Shown: positions 45,881-59,633 of the stretch, piece by piece
Layout: every line of letters starts with the position of its first letter
Numbering within the stretch: the first letter of the stretch is position 1
Assembly: GCA_963969395.1 (NCBI GenBank)
Contig: OZ017800.1
Location: 17,144,479-17,208,478, forward strand
Reading direction: 5' to 3'
DNA length: 64,000 bases
Source: Pseudoscleropodium purum
Taxonomy: Eukaryota; Streptophyta; Bryopsida; Hypnales; Brachytheciaceae
The notes under the pieces: generated by a model
Told to the model about the DNA's origin: nothing
What the model saw: the letters and a program-made list of their open reading frames with translations, nothing else
The model's database searches: none
Made by a program: the position numbers and the translations under genes

Positions 45881-48349
45881 AAACGGAGCATTTAAGGAGA
45901 AAAACAGGTCTCTACAGTAGAGGATCTGACCAATGATTCTTATTTTATTTTTGTTAGATAGACAAGTGGAATAGAAATGAATAGCAAATGAAATTGTAAT
46001 TTTCTGACTTAAAATGAATTTGTTATGATTTTTCAAAGCAAACAATGCATAGGTGGCTATTTATAGTCATAGACCTCAACAAGGATGAATTAACATGAAG
46101 CTTTGAAAAGAGCAGAGCAATCCCAAAATAGACCAACAGAGCTCCAAAATGCATGCACAGAGTTTCTTAAATGGAGCAAGATAAGTGTTTGCCTCCTAAC
46201 TTAAGTTATTGTAGCTACAATCTATTTTTATTTCAGATTTTAATTGCACATTAGAAGTGTACATTCCTAATTCTTGAAGTGTACATAACAATCCTTTAAA
46301 ATCACTATTGTGTATCATAAAAGTGAGCATTTGGAGTCACACTTCTGTAAATGAAAAAATGCAATCCATTTAAGCAACCAAATGCTCATTTTATGCATGG
46401 CTCTATGTGCGGTTCTTAATGACTGCTCCATTTTAGGACCTCCTACCATAGGCCTATTTAGAGAGAAACAGTAGAGATGCTTGTTGTAAGAGAACCAACC
46501 CATTTCTAACCAAGGACACATTCCTATTATATAGACTACAATCTTTCCAACGAACAGGAGAAAGTAGGATATTAATTATGGAACAATTCTCAATGCAATT
46601 GTAGAAAAATCAACCTTCGGTTGAAAATAGGAAGATCTATATGACAAGAATAGGTCGAACAAAATCTTCAACTTAAAAATTCATAGAAATTATGTTTTGA
46701 AAAATAAAATTCTGAAAAATATGGAATCCATCTAAACCCTATTTCTAAACATGGGAAAATTTCTCTACTCAAGAAACCTGTGCTCCAAATATGTGTAATT
46801 GCTTAAGTGGTTGGAAATGGGTTGGCTCCCTTATACACACATCATTCCAAGCATTGCATATAGTTGATGAATTTCCCAACAAGTTTTTAGCATCGAGGAA
46901 TCAATTTGAGTGTCGAATCTGGGTAATGAAATGTATCCACCCATCATTCATTGCTTCCCGTGTCCCTTAAATTTTTCCTAAGTCTTGTTCATCCAGCACT
47001 CCAAGAAATTCCAAATTCCAAATGATGTATCAATCTGTCTGAAGATGCCCCCCCCCCCTGGATAGGTGTTCAGACTGTTTGTGATTTTTCTTACAACTTA
47101 ATTTAGCATCTCGGTGTGTCCCGATCAGGGCATGATCGAGGAACCGACCAACTCGTCCCCCATTATGGGAACACTGAGCCGACTTGGAGGGTAGAGTTGG
47201 TGAACAAAAAATTGGGCAAACCTTAAGGAGGTGAAAATTCCGAAGAATAGTCGTAAAGTTTGAACTCTACAAAGCACTTTTTTTTAAAACAACACATAGC
47301 AAAGCACTTCTTTGGCAATGCTTAAATAGAAAATTGGTTTGTGTGAAGTTGCACTCACATCTATGCTTTTTTCCTTGGTATATCAAAAGCTTGCCTACCC
47401 TTATTGGTTTTTGAAAAGAATAAAGTTTTATTCAATAGTTGTCTTTTGTTTTAATTTCTTTAAATAGCAGGAGGATTTTGAAACATCTACTTTAAGTACA
47501 TGGTCAATGAAAGATACTTACCAATCTCAATGTTACAAGAGATTGACATTGTGTAAAATTAGAAGGATAATTACCTTTACTTCGTTTATATATGTCTTTT
47601 ATATAGATAGTGGGCATTTTTTTCATTTTTTTCAAAATATGGCCTTCAAGAGCAAAAGCTAGGATATGCTTGATAGCGCCATGGCAATCCATGGACCTAA
47701 TCTCCATTAGGAACAAGTGGAAGGACAAACCCCCTCCTCATGTGCCATCACAAAGAGCTCCCATACAAGCAAATAATGGGCATTTGAATTGGTCAATATT
47801 CTTTGCATAGAGGAAACTTTGAGGCCTCTAAGAGGTTGTGAGTTCCCATAGAAGATCTCACCTGAATGTTGTTGAGGTGGTCCAAGTCCATTGTCTACTA
47901 CTAGATTCATTGCTTAGAAGAACCTTGAAATTTTGAGCAACCATTGAAGGAGGAGTTTTCCTCCAAATTAAATATGTTGTATCCAATTAGAAAGTTATAA
48001 TATCAGAAGTGGAATAAAATGAAACAGTCTTTATTTTTTAACTAATAGGAAGGTGGTCTTGAAGCACCAAACATACACATACTAGCTTGGTGCCTATACA
48101 GACCTACGGCAACAAGCTCTTATCTTGTTGCTTGATACCTTTGGATTTTGTAGTTGGATCTAGAACAATGAGATACTAAAAAAGAAAAGCCCTCTCTTTG
48201 CTCTATCTTGTGTCTTTGCTTGATACTCCAAGACAACCTTTCCACTCATGTTGATTTAAATAGTATTTTACCGCACTTCTATTAATAAAGTAAATTATCA
48301 TTAATAGGAAAACCACCCATAACAAACACCTAGGAAATGACCATTATAG
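45881..48349. other. AT-rich spacer, nothing firm
   Basis: Contains a poly-C run at about 47,048-47,059 and a patch at about 47,100-47,215 with higher GC and a weak inverted pair (CCAACTCGTCCCCC / GGAGGGTAGAGTTGG). No gene supported. Confidence 0.35.
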
Positions 48350-48949
48350 TCTTGCATCAACTATGGCAAAAAATTTCAATAAATTAGATTTTGGTTGAGT
48401 TAGTGTCCACAATCAATGTCTTGAATGATGTAGATGGATGGATGGATTAGTGACTGCAATAGAAACTTCCACCTTCTTAGTGTAAATTCATCACACGGAG
48501 TGACTTTTTTTAGGCCTTCATGTTGTCACTATCTTAGGTAATATTGTGGCCACGTTAGGAAAGAAATTGTGATTGCTTTAAGTGAGTAACTAGGTGACCA
48601 TTATGGACGCACTTTTTTTTTGTTGGTTTCTAGGTAGTCTTGTGTCGATTAGGCAACACACTTCAAAAATTCATAACTAATTCACACTTTGTCAGAAAAC
48701 TAGAATTCCAATTGCTCTCTCTCTCTCTTCCCATTTCTCACATTTGTCTTTTACATGGAGATTTTTTTTAAATATATTTTTAAACCATGCCAACAGGACA
48801 ATTGGAAACCAGTCCGTCTGTCCATTATTCTGCCCTGTCGTATACGCTGGTTTTATCTTTTCATTTCCTCGAAGGTTGGGCCAACTCGACCATTTTGTAT
48901 TTTGTTTTTCTTTGTTTTTGCTGTGAAAAACCTGGAACAATCTTGCAGC

Positions 48950-49137
48950 AGCAAGCAGATTTCTTGTGCAGCAATGACACAAAAAAAATTGCTGAACTCA
49001 AAGCAATTGCTTGTAACTTAGTAGTAAGCTTACTTGCATGGATTGAGCATGGAAGAAGGGAATCACTTACCGTTGAGCGACCTTCACATGCCAGCATCAA
49101 TGGAACTACTCAGAGTGTGACCAGGGTTACTTATTAA
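48950..49137 (+). other. possible exon relic ending in a stop
   Basis: After a 3'-splice-like TCTTGCAG, an open frame reads QQADFLCSNDTKKIAELKAI and LAWIEHGRRESLTVERPSHA, then stops at 49137. Codon texture is protein-like and base composition balanced. No family is recognised. It lies between the direct repeats at 48.35 and 50.48 kb. Confidence 0.3.
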
Positions 49138-49388
49138 CTCTGGTAGTTGAGATGAGTTGAGAGATGGAGGAGGTGGGGGGGGGGCACATTTCCCGGTGTC
49201 TCGATCCCATTGCCCGGCCAGTCCCCGGGATCATACCCACTTTGTGTGATGATGGGGGGGGGATGGGACTAGCGATGGGGTTCTCTCTACGTGACTACGT
49301 CTAAGTTATCTGAAAATCCGAAGCTTGTGCACAGTTTTGCATATGGATTTCTTGGCCACCTTACCTAAAAGCCAGGGTTGGTTGTCCC

Positions 49389-49628
49389 ATGCGGACCATG
49401 GTTATCTGTAGCCTTCTTCTCATGCAATATCTCGCACACCTTGGTTACACCTCATGGTCTACAAGTGGTCAGATAACCTTCAAGATCAAGGTTGGAGAGT
49501 TGACGAGATTATGGGACATAACACCACGTTGTCCCATCGGATTTCGAAATGTTCCCATCTTCTTCGACACAGATGAAATTTACTCACCTCACAAAGACAA
49601 GGAGCTATTGCAAGTTATTGTAAGGTAG
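49389..49628 (+). other. 79-codon protein-like frame, unidentified
   Basis: Starts MRTMVICSLLLMQYLAHLGY and later reads RCPIGFRNVPIFFDTDEIYS. Balanced composition in a repeat-rich setting. It could be a captured gene fragment; there is no splice or promoter evidence. Confidence 0.25.
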
Positions 49629-50830
49629 GATAACCCAAGTTTGACATAATCCAATTGCAAGCTGTAGGAGTGTAACCAATTTTGGAACATCCAGATGATG
49701 TTACGGCCAGTTTGCATCAAGACCGGACCAACGGCCCTCGAGAATGATCAAAGTAGTGATTGGTAGAGAGATAGGGGTGGTCCAAGTTGGGTTTGCACTT
49801 TGGCCAAGGCCCATGCCATTTTTCATAAATGAGAAGTCCACTTGGAATCCTACATGACCAAAGTAGATAATGTTTTGTCAGTTTCTAAGAGCTTTTTTTT
49901 CTTGACCACCTCTTTGAAGTAGGCCTAATGGATTTCTAGGAGCCCGTAATGGACTAAAACCTCACAACTATAGATTTTGTTTATTTAATTGATTTTGCAG
50001 ATGACAATATTGGATTTAATATTAAAAAATAGATATGGCCCCACTATGGGATCTCTTGGGTTTATACCAAGACCATACAAAAATGTCCTTATTACTTTTG
50101 TTGTGGTCTCTTGCTTCACATGGTCGCATCTAATAAAGTAGGGTGCCTTAGAGTGCTTGTGGTTCCTTGGTCCAACCTTGGTCTAAACCAACCCTTACAT
50201 TTTTTTTGAGATGTTAGAGCTGTGTTAAATTCCAATTTCAAAACTTGTTACCAATTCTACAAAGATCCTAAAAATATAAATGAAAGTAGGTTAGATATGG
50301 CTTCTATCTAGCCTTGAAGAAAAATTTCTTGATAAATATTTGGAGGTATGTAAGCCTTCCTAAGAGCTAGATGAGCCGTTAAATGGACACTTTTAGTTCT
50401 TCTTACTTTATTTGTTTCAAAACTTAGTAAGGTAAACATATCCTATTGCAAACTCCTATTAAATTGCTCCATCACATCTTGCATTCAACCTATAATAGAC
50501 ATGCTTCAATCAATGAGATTTAGAGCTCAATGGTTTGACTCATTGGTCTCAATCAAAGTCTTGGCTGATGATAATGGGATGACAAAAAAAACAATAGGAA
50601 CTTCTATCTTAAGTGTAAAACCATAATGGCTATTGTAGGGCCTTAGTGTTGTAGTTGTTTTAGGAAATGTTGTGACCTCTTTAGGTGAGATAAATGACCA
50701 TCATAGGTACACCTTTTTTATATTGGTTTGGGGGTAGCCTAAAGATTGTTTTGGCTATTTGGGTAGCACACTTCCAATATGTATTAATAATCCTTACTTT
50801 GTCAGAAATATATAACAATTGATTCTTGTT

Positions 50831-53692
50831 TCTTTTCGTATTTGTCTATATGTTTTAAAAACTCAAAAAAATTGAATGATCATGCATATAGAAGCAAGGC
50901 AATTGGAATAGTTGGTTTATTTTATTTGCATTCAAAGCATCACTACTAGGCCTTGCCAATGGCCTCAATAACACTAATATGGCTATGCTACGCTTGTCCA
51001 ACACAATTTTACACTTATGCTAACTTAGTCAACTTTGACTATGGCCTTAGTAGATGAGGTGGAGGTTAATGAGGGTGCACAAAGAAGGAAAATAACTTTT
51101 GAAAGGATGAAAAGAAGCAATTGTAACTTGTGCCCTATTGGTGGATGGATGGTTTTAAAGGGTGGTTAGTCGGCCAATGCACCACCTCATCTCACATGGC
51201 AATAAGTGCCTAGTCACCATTTGTTGCCATGGTCAATCTCGTAGCAATGCTCTCACTCAAGCTAGGTCCAACTCCAATTCAACCTACTTACACAAATATG
51301 TTAGATCAAGTTCAATTATTCACATTTATAATTTCAATATCTTGGTTTACACTAAGTTGAACAATCTTCTACCATTCTCGTTTCGATTTTGCCCTTATGT
51401 ATCCATGGGGGACATTTCAAAATGACATTATATATACCAAGGGTACACAAGTGTGGAATTGGAATTTGTATGCTAATTGGGGCGTAGGTTCACTTTTACC
51501 ATGCAATGACTTTGCGGCCTAAAAGTGTCCGATGAATGATAGGGAATCCTTCTATGTAACTCAAAAGTGCAAATGTTCATCCTTTGGTTGAAATTTCATG
51601 TGAAAAGCAAAGGTCTTGCACCATAGTTTGACCTCCAATGAGTGCTCTAACTTGGATTTTTCTGAAACAAATGATTCACACTATAACGTACCCAAAAGGA
51701 TGATTTTCACAGTGACCCAGGGTTAAGTGGTTTGGGTCTGCCAAGTGCCACCCCTGCCATTGCTGCAAATTGGCAAGTGAAGGTCGGACTATTTAATTTC
51801 CATGTCCACATCACATGTACATCTATTGTACATCTATTGTAGAAGGCCTCTGGAACTGTATGAAATAAGCATAAGAGTTACAAGTTCAGGTACAATTAAA
51901 TTGCAGTGTCCCTCCTCACCCCCCAGAAGCCACTGAAAAATAAGCTGATTTATTTCGTCCAATTCCCCTTCTATCTGGCCGGGGTAAACTGACCCCCTTG
52001 CCCATCACCTCAGGAAAATGCTGAATTTTTTAATTTACTACTCATGATAAAATTTGCAAATTTTGAATTCATTTTTGCAATCAGAGGCCCCAAATTAGCT
52101 ATGAGAGGTGTATAGGTAAATTAATCAAGCACGAAATAGGAGGCTTTTCTTATACTTGCATCCCCTAGAGTGACTTGGAGGGGCCAAGCAAGGGAGTTAG
52201 TTCACCCCGACATGCTATCTTGGTCTATTTTAATCCCAAACGGTCAAATGTTTGTTTAGCATATGCAGGCGATCTTAGGTAGGTGCACGTGAAGTCATTT
52301 TTTAACAAATGTTCTTCAAATTTTGACACAAGGTGTGAACATGTGCCCCCTTAGCCTCTTAACTAGGAATATAATTTTTCCAATGAGGTGCTTGGATCAA
52401 AACTTATGTTGCCTTGAACTTTGGAGGCATTTTGAGCAGCTTTAGGCAACATGCACAAAACTGCTCCTATAATTTTGAAATTTGGTAGGTACGTAATCTA
52501 CATGATACAAGATGCAAATGTAAAAAAACAAACCCATGTATAGTATAAAAAACTTATTTTAGAAGGAGTTAAACTCTACTAGACCTATTGGACAAGGGTG
52601 AAAAAAAACTATTTCTTCTAATTCCAATGTCATAATCTTTCAATCCATGCAATCAAAGTTTTTGAAATTTTATCCACTCATTCCTATAGTAGTCTAGAAC
52701 AAATTTGTATAGTCAAAGTTTGAAGGAAAAAAACTTTTTTTTTCATTTTCTTTTCACTATCCTAAAAAATGGCAATTTTTAGTCCTTTAGGGGTTAACAA
52801 ATTTTAAAAATTTGGTGGAAGCGCCATTATCTTATTGCCAATATTTTCTTCCTTATAACTATCTTTCATACATTTGAATGTTCATCCAAAAAATTATAAG
52901 TCTTCTAGTTCTAGATTAAAAAATAATATCACTAAATATAAAAAAATTGTTGGAAAAAAGATGTTTTCAATTAACATTTAATCCTCAAAGCTCCTTATAA
53001 AGCCAAAAATGGATTTTGAAAAATTTGGGCATCTAAATTGAGAAACCAATTTTTTATCTATTCCTACCATCTAGAGATTATGAAAAAAGTAAACTTTAAT
53101 TTGAATGGTTGCACAAAAAGACATCCATTGATGGTTGAAAAAAAATTATGTTTTGTTTTGTTTTCTTGATTGAATTTGAGTAAGGGAAGCAAGACATCAT
53201 TTTGCTTTAAATTTTTTCATATTTCTTCTTCATTAACTTGAAATCCTACTGAAATCCAAATTCTATAAATCTTTTGTAAAAATTGAATCAAGAATTAAAA
53301 AAAATTTAGCAATGTTATATTGACAAATGCCATGACAATCTTGAGAAAACAACATTTTTTGAGTCACTTTGCAAGCTCTATTCTTACACATGCATTGCCT
53401 TCAAGTTCCAATATTTTATATGTGATCCTAATATTGGTCAAGAATAAGATCCTCATATTGCAAATTCCATAAGATGATTAAAAAAATTGATTATTTATTT
53501 ATTTTAATTATAAAAGTGCTTTTGGGGGGCAAATTTGGAAACGTTTGTCAATTTTTGACACACCATTGGTAATCATTAAGAATAAATAACAAGAGGCCCT
53601 AATTTTTTTACATTACGTTTTACCTATTAGAAAAAAAATTCTAAAATTTTAATGATTTCAATACAACATCAAGTTCTTCTTAGGGGCACTTC
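50831..53692. other. repeat-rich spacer
   Basis: Holds a diverged relative of the 33.5-kb hairpin (about 51,370-51,460) and one copy of a second dispersed repeat (about 52,600-52,830), also seen near 56,460-56,830, 57,220-57,440, 57,720-57,900 (inverted) and 60,950-61,100. No gene supported. Confidence 0.4.
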
Positions 53693-53910
53693 CACTAGAA
53701 GAAAACTATGTTTGAATCTACAAAACTACATCTAATTGGTTTTGTTGAGTTTCATGCTCAAAATGCAGAATTCTAATACAAAAATGCAATCCAGTGTACC
53801 ATTCTACATTTTGAACGCGGAACTCAACAAAACCAATCAGATGTGGTTTTGTAGGTTCAAATGCAGTTTTAACATGATTTTATGGGTTCCAACACAATTT
53901 TCTTCTAGTG
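53693..53910. mobile_element. CACTA (En/Spm)-type MITE, 218 bp
   Basis: Ends are CACTAGAAGAAAA and its inverse TTTTCTTCTAGTG. The flanks show a 3-bp target duplication TTC (53690-53692 and 53911-53913), as CACTA elements make. Inside, 58-bp inverted arms (53714-53771 and 53801-53858) share TTGGTTTTGTTGAGTT, so most of the element folds into a hairpin. No coding capacity. Confidence 0.88.
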
Positions 53911-53913
53911 TTC

Positions 53914-56900
53914 CCTTTGTGTTCATCTAAATTGAGAGGGCATGGGGTTGAAAGGACAAACTTTGTTGAGAGTCCAAAAAAACGGGCAATAAATAGATAA
54001 TAAAATATAGAAATTAGAGCCTTTGGCTAGCCATAGTGTAAAGCCTCCAAAGTCCAAGCCCATGCCAATCTAATAGTTGAGATTTTTTCATTTTTGTGAT
54101 TTTTTATGGAAAAAAAAATTTGATGGCCCCTCAGCCATAGTTTGGGTCTCCCTTTTTAGCTAATCCAAACTTCTTTTGAAAGTAAATCAACATGTAAGTA
54201 GTTTGTTGCCATGGAGGTGATTAGAGGGTGATGGCCTTTAGACTCTACCTTCTAGTGTGAAGTATGAAGAGGACAAATTCTTGGTTTGAATTCTTGAAAA
54301 TTGATTGGTGGAAGGAAACCTACAACCTCGGGTGGCCTTTGCCTATAGTATGAAGTATTCCTAAATAGTCACTAAAGTGGAGGCACTAATTACCAATTAT
54401 GTCCAATACTTAATCTAGAAGGAGTGCTAATTCCAACCTTAGGTTGAGTCTGCTTGATTTGAAGCTTGAAATTTGTTTTTTTGTCCTTTTTAAGTTTGCA
54501 ACTAATAAGGTTATGATACATTACTTGTAGTAATGAGCAAGAAAGTATTGTCTATAATGTTTGGAATTAAAAAAAACTCTAGACATTGCTTATGGGTCAA
54601 GAGTTCTTTTGCCTCCCAAAATGCATTGTAATTTCAATTTTTCTGAATAAAAATCTGAAAATTTAGCAATCCTTGTATTTCCTATCTTCCTACATGCAAA
54701 AAATATCCTCGAACTCATACTACACAGAATCTGCTCCCAAATTGCTTATTTGATTGGTTATTGGTGCTTTCCACCTTATACAAATAAATATATATATCGA
54801 TTTCTACTTTTGTAACCTTTGATTGAATGTAGTATAAAACAAATTTTATTACATTATTATTAATTGAGTTAATGCTAACTATTACTCCATACTTGAGTTT
54901 TGCCTTGTTTACCGTGGTATATATCTGAACTCCCTGACTCTACCTGGGCACCCTGATCCAAGCGCTGGGGGACAGTCAGAGTCCTTTTTTCGTATCAGTC
55001 CATCTGTTGGGGCTTACATCTTGGGCTCCGAGACTCATCATCGAAGTTTCTCGGTCTCGGAGCCCCTGGCCCCCCAGCCCAGCTGCTGCAAACAGACTTG
55101 GCTGCAGAGTGCAGACTGAACCACAGTAAGTATGTAAGCTCATACTGTGGGGATTTTTTTTGGGGTTTTTTTTTTGGCACAAGTAAATCTCGTACCATGT
55201 GTAAGCTCACACTGTTATTTATTTATTTATTTATTTTACACAAATAAGTTTCATACAGTGCTTCAATGCACTTGAGTGCAAGAATTTGTCCATTTTCATG
55301 ATGATCCACGCTCTCCACCCACCATCCACCAATTACTCCAACTTCTATGTAAGTTGCACCAGACTTGGTCTTTGTTGCATCCTATGAACTAGCCCAGTGT
55401 CACACTCCATTCTCTCATGTGTTGCCGGCCACTAGAAAAAACACGACCCAAAACTGATCCACAACTAGTCAAGTTTGTCATGTGGGGTTTCGGGGGTCTT
55501 TTCGGTAGCTGGGGTGAAGGGATCCCCCTCGCTTGTCCCCCAAAGTCATTTTAAGGGTTTATGTAAGAAAAAAGACCCCCTGTTTAGTGCTTGATTAATC
55601 CCTAAAGTCTTGAACACAATTTTTTTGGCAACATAGCGATTTTGGGCAGTTCATTATAGATGGATTTTTTTTTTTAAATTTTCACAAAATATTTTCCGGA
55701 GGATTAGCTTTAAGGCCCAACAATTTTTATAACTTTTGACTACATTGCTAAAAAATTATTGTATTAACTCCTAAATTCCGATTGTCCCCTCGAGGGACAA
55801 ATCAAATTTCAGGCAAGTTCCTGTGATTTCAATTTTTGGTGAATTGTTTTGAAACTTTCCCGAATATAGAAAATCTGATTATCTATGTGGAAATATAAGT
55901 TTTATTTCAATTGGTGCCCAGGAGCAAAAGTTATACCACAAAAAGCTTGAAACTAAACTCAGCGGGCAGCACAAAAAAAATTAAAAAAAATTAAAAAAAA
56001 ATTTAATTTTTTTTCCCTTGAAATATTTTCTTTTTGTCTACATGTGAAGCTTTGATTTGTTCTATTTAGACTAATTATGAGAAAGTTAAAAACAATTTTG
56101 TTTTTTGGGCAATTTCAGCATCTTCTTGAAAAAATAACTTGTAGGGTTCATTTCTAAATGCAATTTTCACAATTTTTCACAATTTTTTTTGAGAATGCTG
56201 TGTTTTTTTGCTAAAACAATCTCACTATTGGGATTATTGTCTTTCAATCCCATCTTGGATTTATTAACAATTTAGTTTTTTTTCCAATCTTGGACCTACT
56301 TCTACTTAGCACTTTCTTAAAGAATGAAAATCAAGTGTTTTTTATTAAAAAAAATTTCCTTAGAATTTCAACTCAATTCTTCAATATAAATTTTTTTTAA
56401 TTCAAAGTCTGTAGTGCAAAAAAAATTCACAATTGGCGGTCAAAGTCATTTAAAATTGCAGGCTAGTGTTCAAAAAAACTTTATTTTTCAACTTTGAATG
56501 CTAATATCTTCCAATCTATAAGGTCAAACTTCATGAAATTTTTACCATGTGATCTAATACAAGTAAAGTACAAAATCCTACGGTTAGATTCTAAAAAAAT
56601 GATTTTTTTTTGTATTCTTGGATGAACGTAGCAAAATGGCAGTTTTGAGTGTTTTTTGGCAGAAAAATGGCCTTAGGAATTTAGGGGTTAAATGTGATTT
56701 TCAGCATTCAACAAGCAGTCCAAGTAGCAAAAACAAATTCTTAAGAAATAATTTTTTTCAAAAATCAAAATTTGAAATTGATTCTTTACATTTATATCTA
56801 TATGGAAAGCTTTGAATCATTCCATTTAGATGGATGAATCAAAAGTTATGAGGAGTTTTAGTTTGGGGTAGTTTGTGGATAGTTATGGAATCTCCACCCT

Positions 56901-58541
56901 AAAATAAACATTGAAGCCCTTTATTTTGCTCAATTTTAAATATTTTTGGAGAAAATAGAAACATTGGGTGTAGATTGTTTATTACAACATTACAACCATT
57001 GGGATTGAAAATTTTCAATTCTATAAATAAATTGTTAACAATTTAGTATTTTGAATCATTCTCTACTTTATTCAACTTACTATTTTTTTTCCTATATGTC
57101 ATACAATTTCAAATGATTTAAAAACTTCTAAGCATGTAGCCAACTTGCTTTGAAGAGCAAAACTAAAGAATAACAACCATTTTGGACATTTTTTCATGCA
57201 AATGTGACCTTGTGAAGTGCAACTGTCTAGATTTTTGCAGGGATAGAAAAGGATTTTTGTGAATTCAAACGCTAATATCTTGCAATCAATAAGGTGAAAA
57301 TTTCTAAAATTTTTACCACATGCTTTCAACATATTTTACTACAAGTTCCTACGATTATTTGTGTTCAAGAAAGTTTTCTTTCAAAAATTTGGTACTTGCA
57401 CCAGAAATGGCACTTTTAGAGCATTTTTGGTGAAAACATAGTCAAAAACCTTTAGGGGTTAATTTATCTTCTACAACTCTCTTAACAAACTTAGGGAACA
57501 CCAATTGCAATTGTGAATTCAAAACTTGTAAATTTTATTGTGCATGGAAATTTAAAATTATTTAGTGTTTTACCTCATGGACGAGCAAGGGAAGTGGTTC
57601 ACTCCAATGTTTTTTTGTCTGGTCTATGCGAACCATGCTTCTACTGGGGGCAAATGTCAATTGGTCTTGCCCTAAATGGAGCACATTTAATCCTCTGACC
57701 CTTAAAACCCTGAGACCCTTTTTCCATCAAAGATAATTCAAAATTGCCATTTCTATTGCAAAGAGCAAGAAATTCTTGAAATCGTTTCTTTTTGTATCTT
57801 GTTGCAAGATCTTGTATTAGACTAATGTAAAAATTTGTGAAAGATATTTTAGAAACTTTGACCATGCAAATTTCAAGATATTTGCATTCAAATTGAAAAA
57901 AACTAATTTTTTTGGCACCTTGCTCAATTAGATGTTTTGGATTTGAATCTTTTTATCTTAAATTTTTTGCACTATTGATTTTGAACATATATTTTTTTTG
58001 TGTTGAAGGATTGAGTTGAGAGTCTAGGGAAAAAATTAAAAAAAAAACACGCTAAACTTTCACTCACTAAAAATTGTTAAGTAGAAGTAGGTTCAAGATT
58101 GAAGGAAAAAAACTCTACGATGGAGTTGAAACCAACATAAAAACAATCTTGATGGTCAGATTGTTCTACCAAGAGATCTTAACCTTGTGAAACTTTTTCT
58201 TTCGAAAACCATGAATATTGAATTTATAAATGAATCTAATAAGTTATTTTTTCAAGATGATGCTTTGATTGCCCCAAAAAACAAGATTATCCATACCATT
58301 CACATAACAAATCTAAATGGAAGGAATCAAAACTTTCCATATAAAAAAACAAATTTCTAAAAATATATTTTAAAATTTTTAGGGGATTTTTTTTCATGTG
58401 TTGGCAAGTGAAAGGAGTTTCATTGCACCAAAAATACACAACATTTGCATTCCATATGTAATACTGATGATTTTTTGGGGGTAGATGTTCTAAAACCATT
58501 TTTTTTTCAATATAAGGTAGAAGGTTCTAAAAGCACACAAG
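53914..58541. other. AT-rich spacer with dispersed repeat copies
   Basis: A second repeat family occurs three times here (about 56,460-56,830, 57,220-57,440, and 57,720-57,900 inverted). Shared features are GCTAATATCTT-CAATC, AAGGT(C/G)AAA-TT, TTTTTACCA and TTTAGGGGTTAA. The segment at about 55,840-55,960 matches the inverse of about 32,850-32,990 (CAGGAGCAAAAGTTAT). No gene supported. A short patch at 54,940-55,130 is less AT-rich. Confidence 0.4.
55215..55236 (+). repeat. (TTTA)n microsatellite
   Basis: About five uninterrupted TTTA units. Confidence 0.85.
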
Positions 58542-58850
58542 TTCTAAAAGTGTCATCCTCCTTAGATGTACACTACATGTACATATTGCTTTTTTGTAGC
58601 CTTCATCCATGTACAAATAGTGTACATTTTAGGTGGTGGATGCTATTAGAGCCCTACATCACTTCAGCTTCAAATTTTCATAACTAATTCCACAAAGCTC
58701 CAAAAAATATGAAATGACTTGGGTTAGATGCCAATTCTACTTGTCTTTCAAGGAAAATTTACTGAAAAATATTTGAAGAAGTTTCACCTCCCCAAAATCA
58801 GTTTCAGCTATTAAATGATTGGTTTATGAATTTCCTACCTTCCATACATA
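58542..58850 (+). repeat. dispersed repeat with TGTACAT palindromes, copy 4
   Basis: Close relative of copy 1 at 33,118: TTCTAAAAGTGTCATCCTCC, ATGTACACTACATGTACATA, TGTACATTTTAGGTGGTGGA, then CATAACTAATTCCACAAAGC and GACTTGGGTTAGATGCC. An inverted partner lies at about 59,200-59,400, so the pair brackets about 350 bp. Confidence 0.65.
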
Positions 58851-58899
58851 GTGATTTTGGAGATGTACACCAAATGATGATGGCAGTTTTAGTCAGGGT

Positions 58900-59115
58900 G
58901 TGATTTGGGGTGTACGCACCTCACCTGTTTGGATTTTGACCCAATCATGCAGCTTGGTAGACTTGCAGGGCTTGCCCTGCTTTAAACAAAGCTTTTTAGA
59001 AGGCCTGGTATCATATCATTACAACTCCATCCCTTACAAATATGACAAAAGTGGAAAAAAAGAGCTGGCAGGCATGATAGATCTTCCAACTGAAGTCCAA
59101 ATAGCAGCTGAATGA
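58900..59115 (+). other. 71-codon frame between inverted repeat copies
   Basis: The frame ends SGKKELAGMIDLPTEVQIAA and has balanced composition, unlike its flanks. It lies between a repeat copy (58,542) and its inverted partner (59,200), so it may be internal sequence of a larger foldback element. Unidentified. Confidence 0.2.
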
Positions 59116-59573
59116 TTTCAGTACAATAAGTTACTTCTACTCAAGCACTGGAACCTTCAGATACTTGAAAGCAGACAGTCATAGGAACAATTTTCAGTAA
59201 ATTTTTGTAGGAATTAAAGAAAAAATGGAATTGGCATTTTGATAAAACCCAAGTTGTTTTGTATTTATTGGATCTTTATGGGAATTAGTTACGAATTTTT
59301 GAAGTGGAAATGCCAGGGGTTATTGAATGCAGCAACCCCTTCCTTAAATGTACCTTGATTGATACATTGAAGAAAGCAAAATGTGCATCTGTATTAGTCA
59401 TTGCTTTTTAGAGCAGGGCGGCTCTTATAACTAAACAATTGCATTATTTTCATACAATGATAATCTAAAATTATATAAAATAAACTTCGTTTAATCCTTA
59501 AAGGACCAAGTGTCTGTTCAACTTAAGCAAGAGATCTTGGATAGCCGATTGTGACTGGCTGTTACAGCCACTT

Positions 59574-59604
59574 CATGGTGCATAGTGTAAAACTATGCAC
59601 CATG
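59574..59604. repeat. perfect 12-bp inverted repeat, 7-bp loop
   Basis: CATGGTGCATAG and CTATGCACCATG flank TGTAAAA. This is a stable small hairpin, but no T-run or gene end marks it as a terminator. Confidence 0.8.
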
Positions 59605-59633
59605 ACAAAAAAATTTGATGAAAATTTTAATTT

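Larger units (their letters stand above)
48350..50830 (+). repeat. diverged direct repeats (~360 bp) bracketing a 1.8-kb segment
   Basis: About 48,350-48,720 and 50,475-50,830 share ordered strings: TCAATGTCTTG / TCAAAGTCTTGG, AGAAACTTCCACCTTCTTAG / AGGAACTTCTATCTTAAG, GGTGACCATTATGGACGCAC / AATGACCATCATAGGTACAC, and CACACTTTGTCAGAAA / CTTACTTTGTCAGAAA. They could be old LTRs of a short retroelement or copies of a dispersed repeat. The DNA between is less AT-rich. Confidence 0.45.

Noticed and set aside
45734..46045. 103-codon minus-strand frame
   Set aside because: Low-information frame antisense to the better-looking fragment at 45,707-45,880; no motif.
47100..47215. GC-richer patch considered as organellar or rRNA insertion
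   Set aside because: No stretch could be matched from memory to plastid, mitochondrial or rRNA sequence; only a weak inverted pair is visible.
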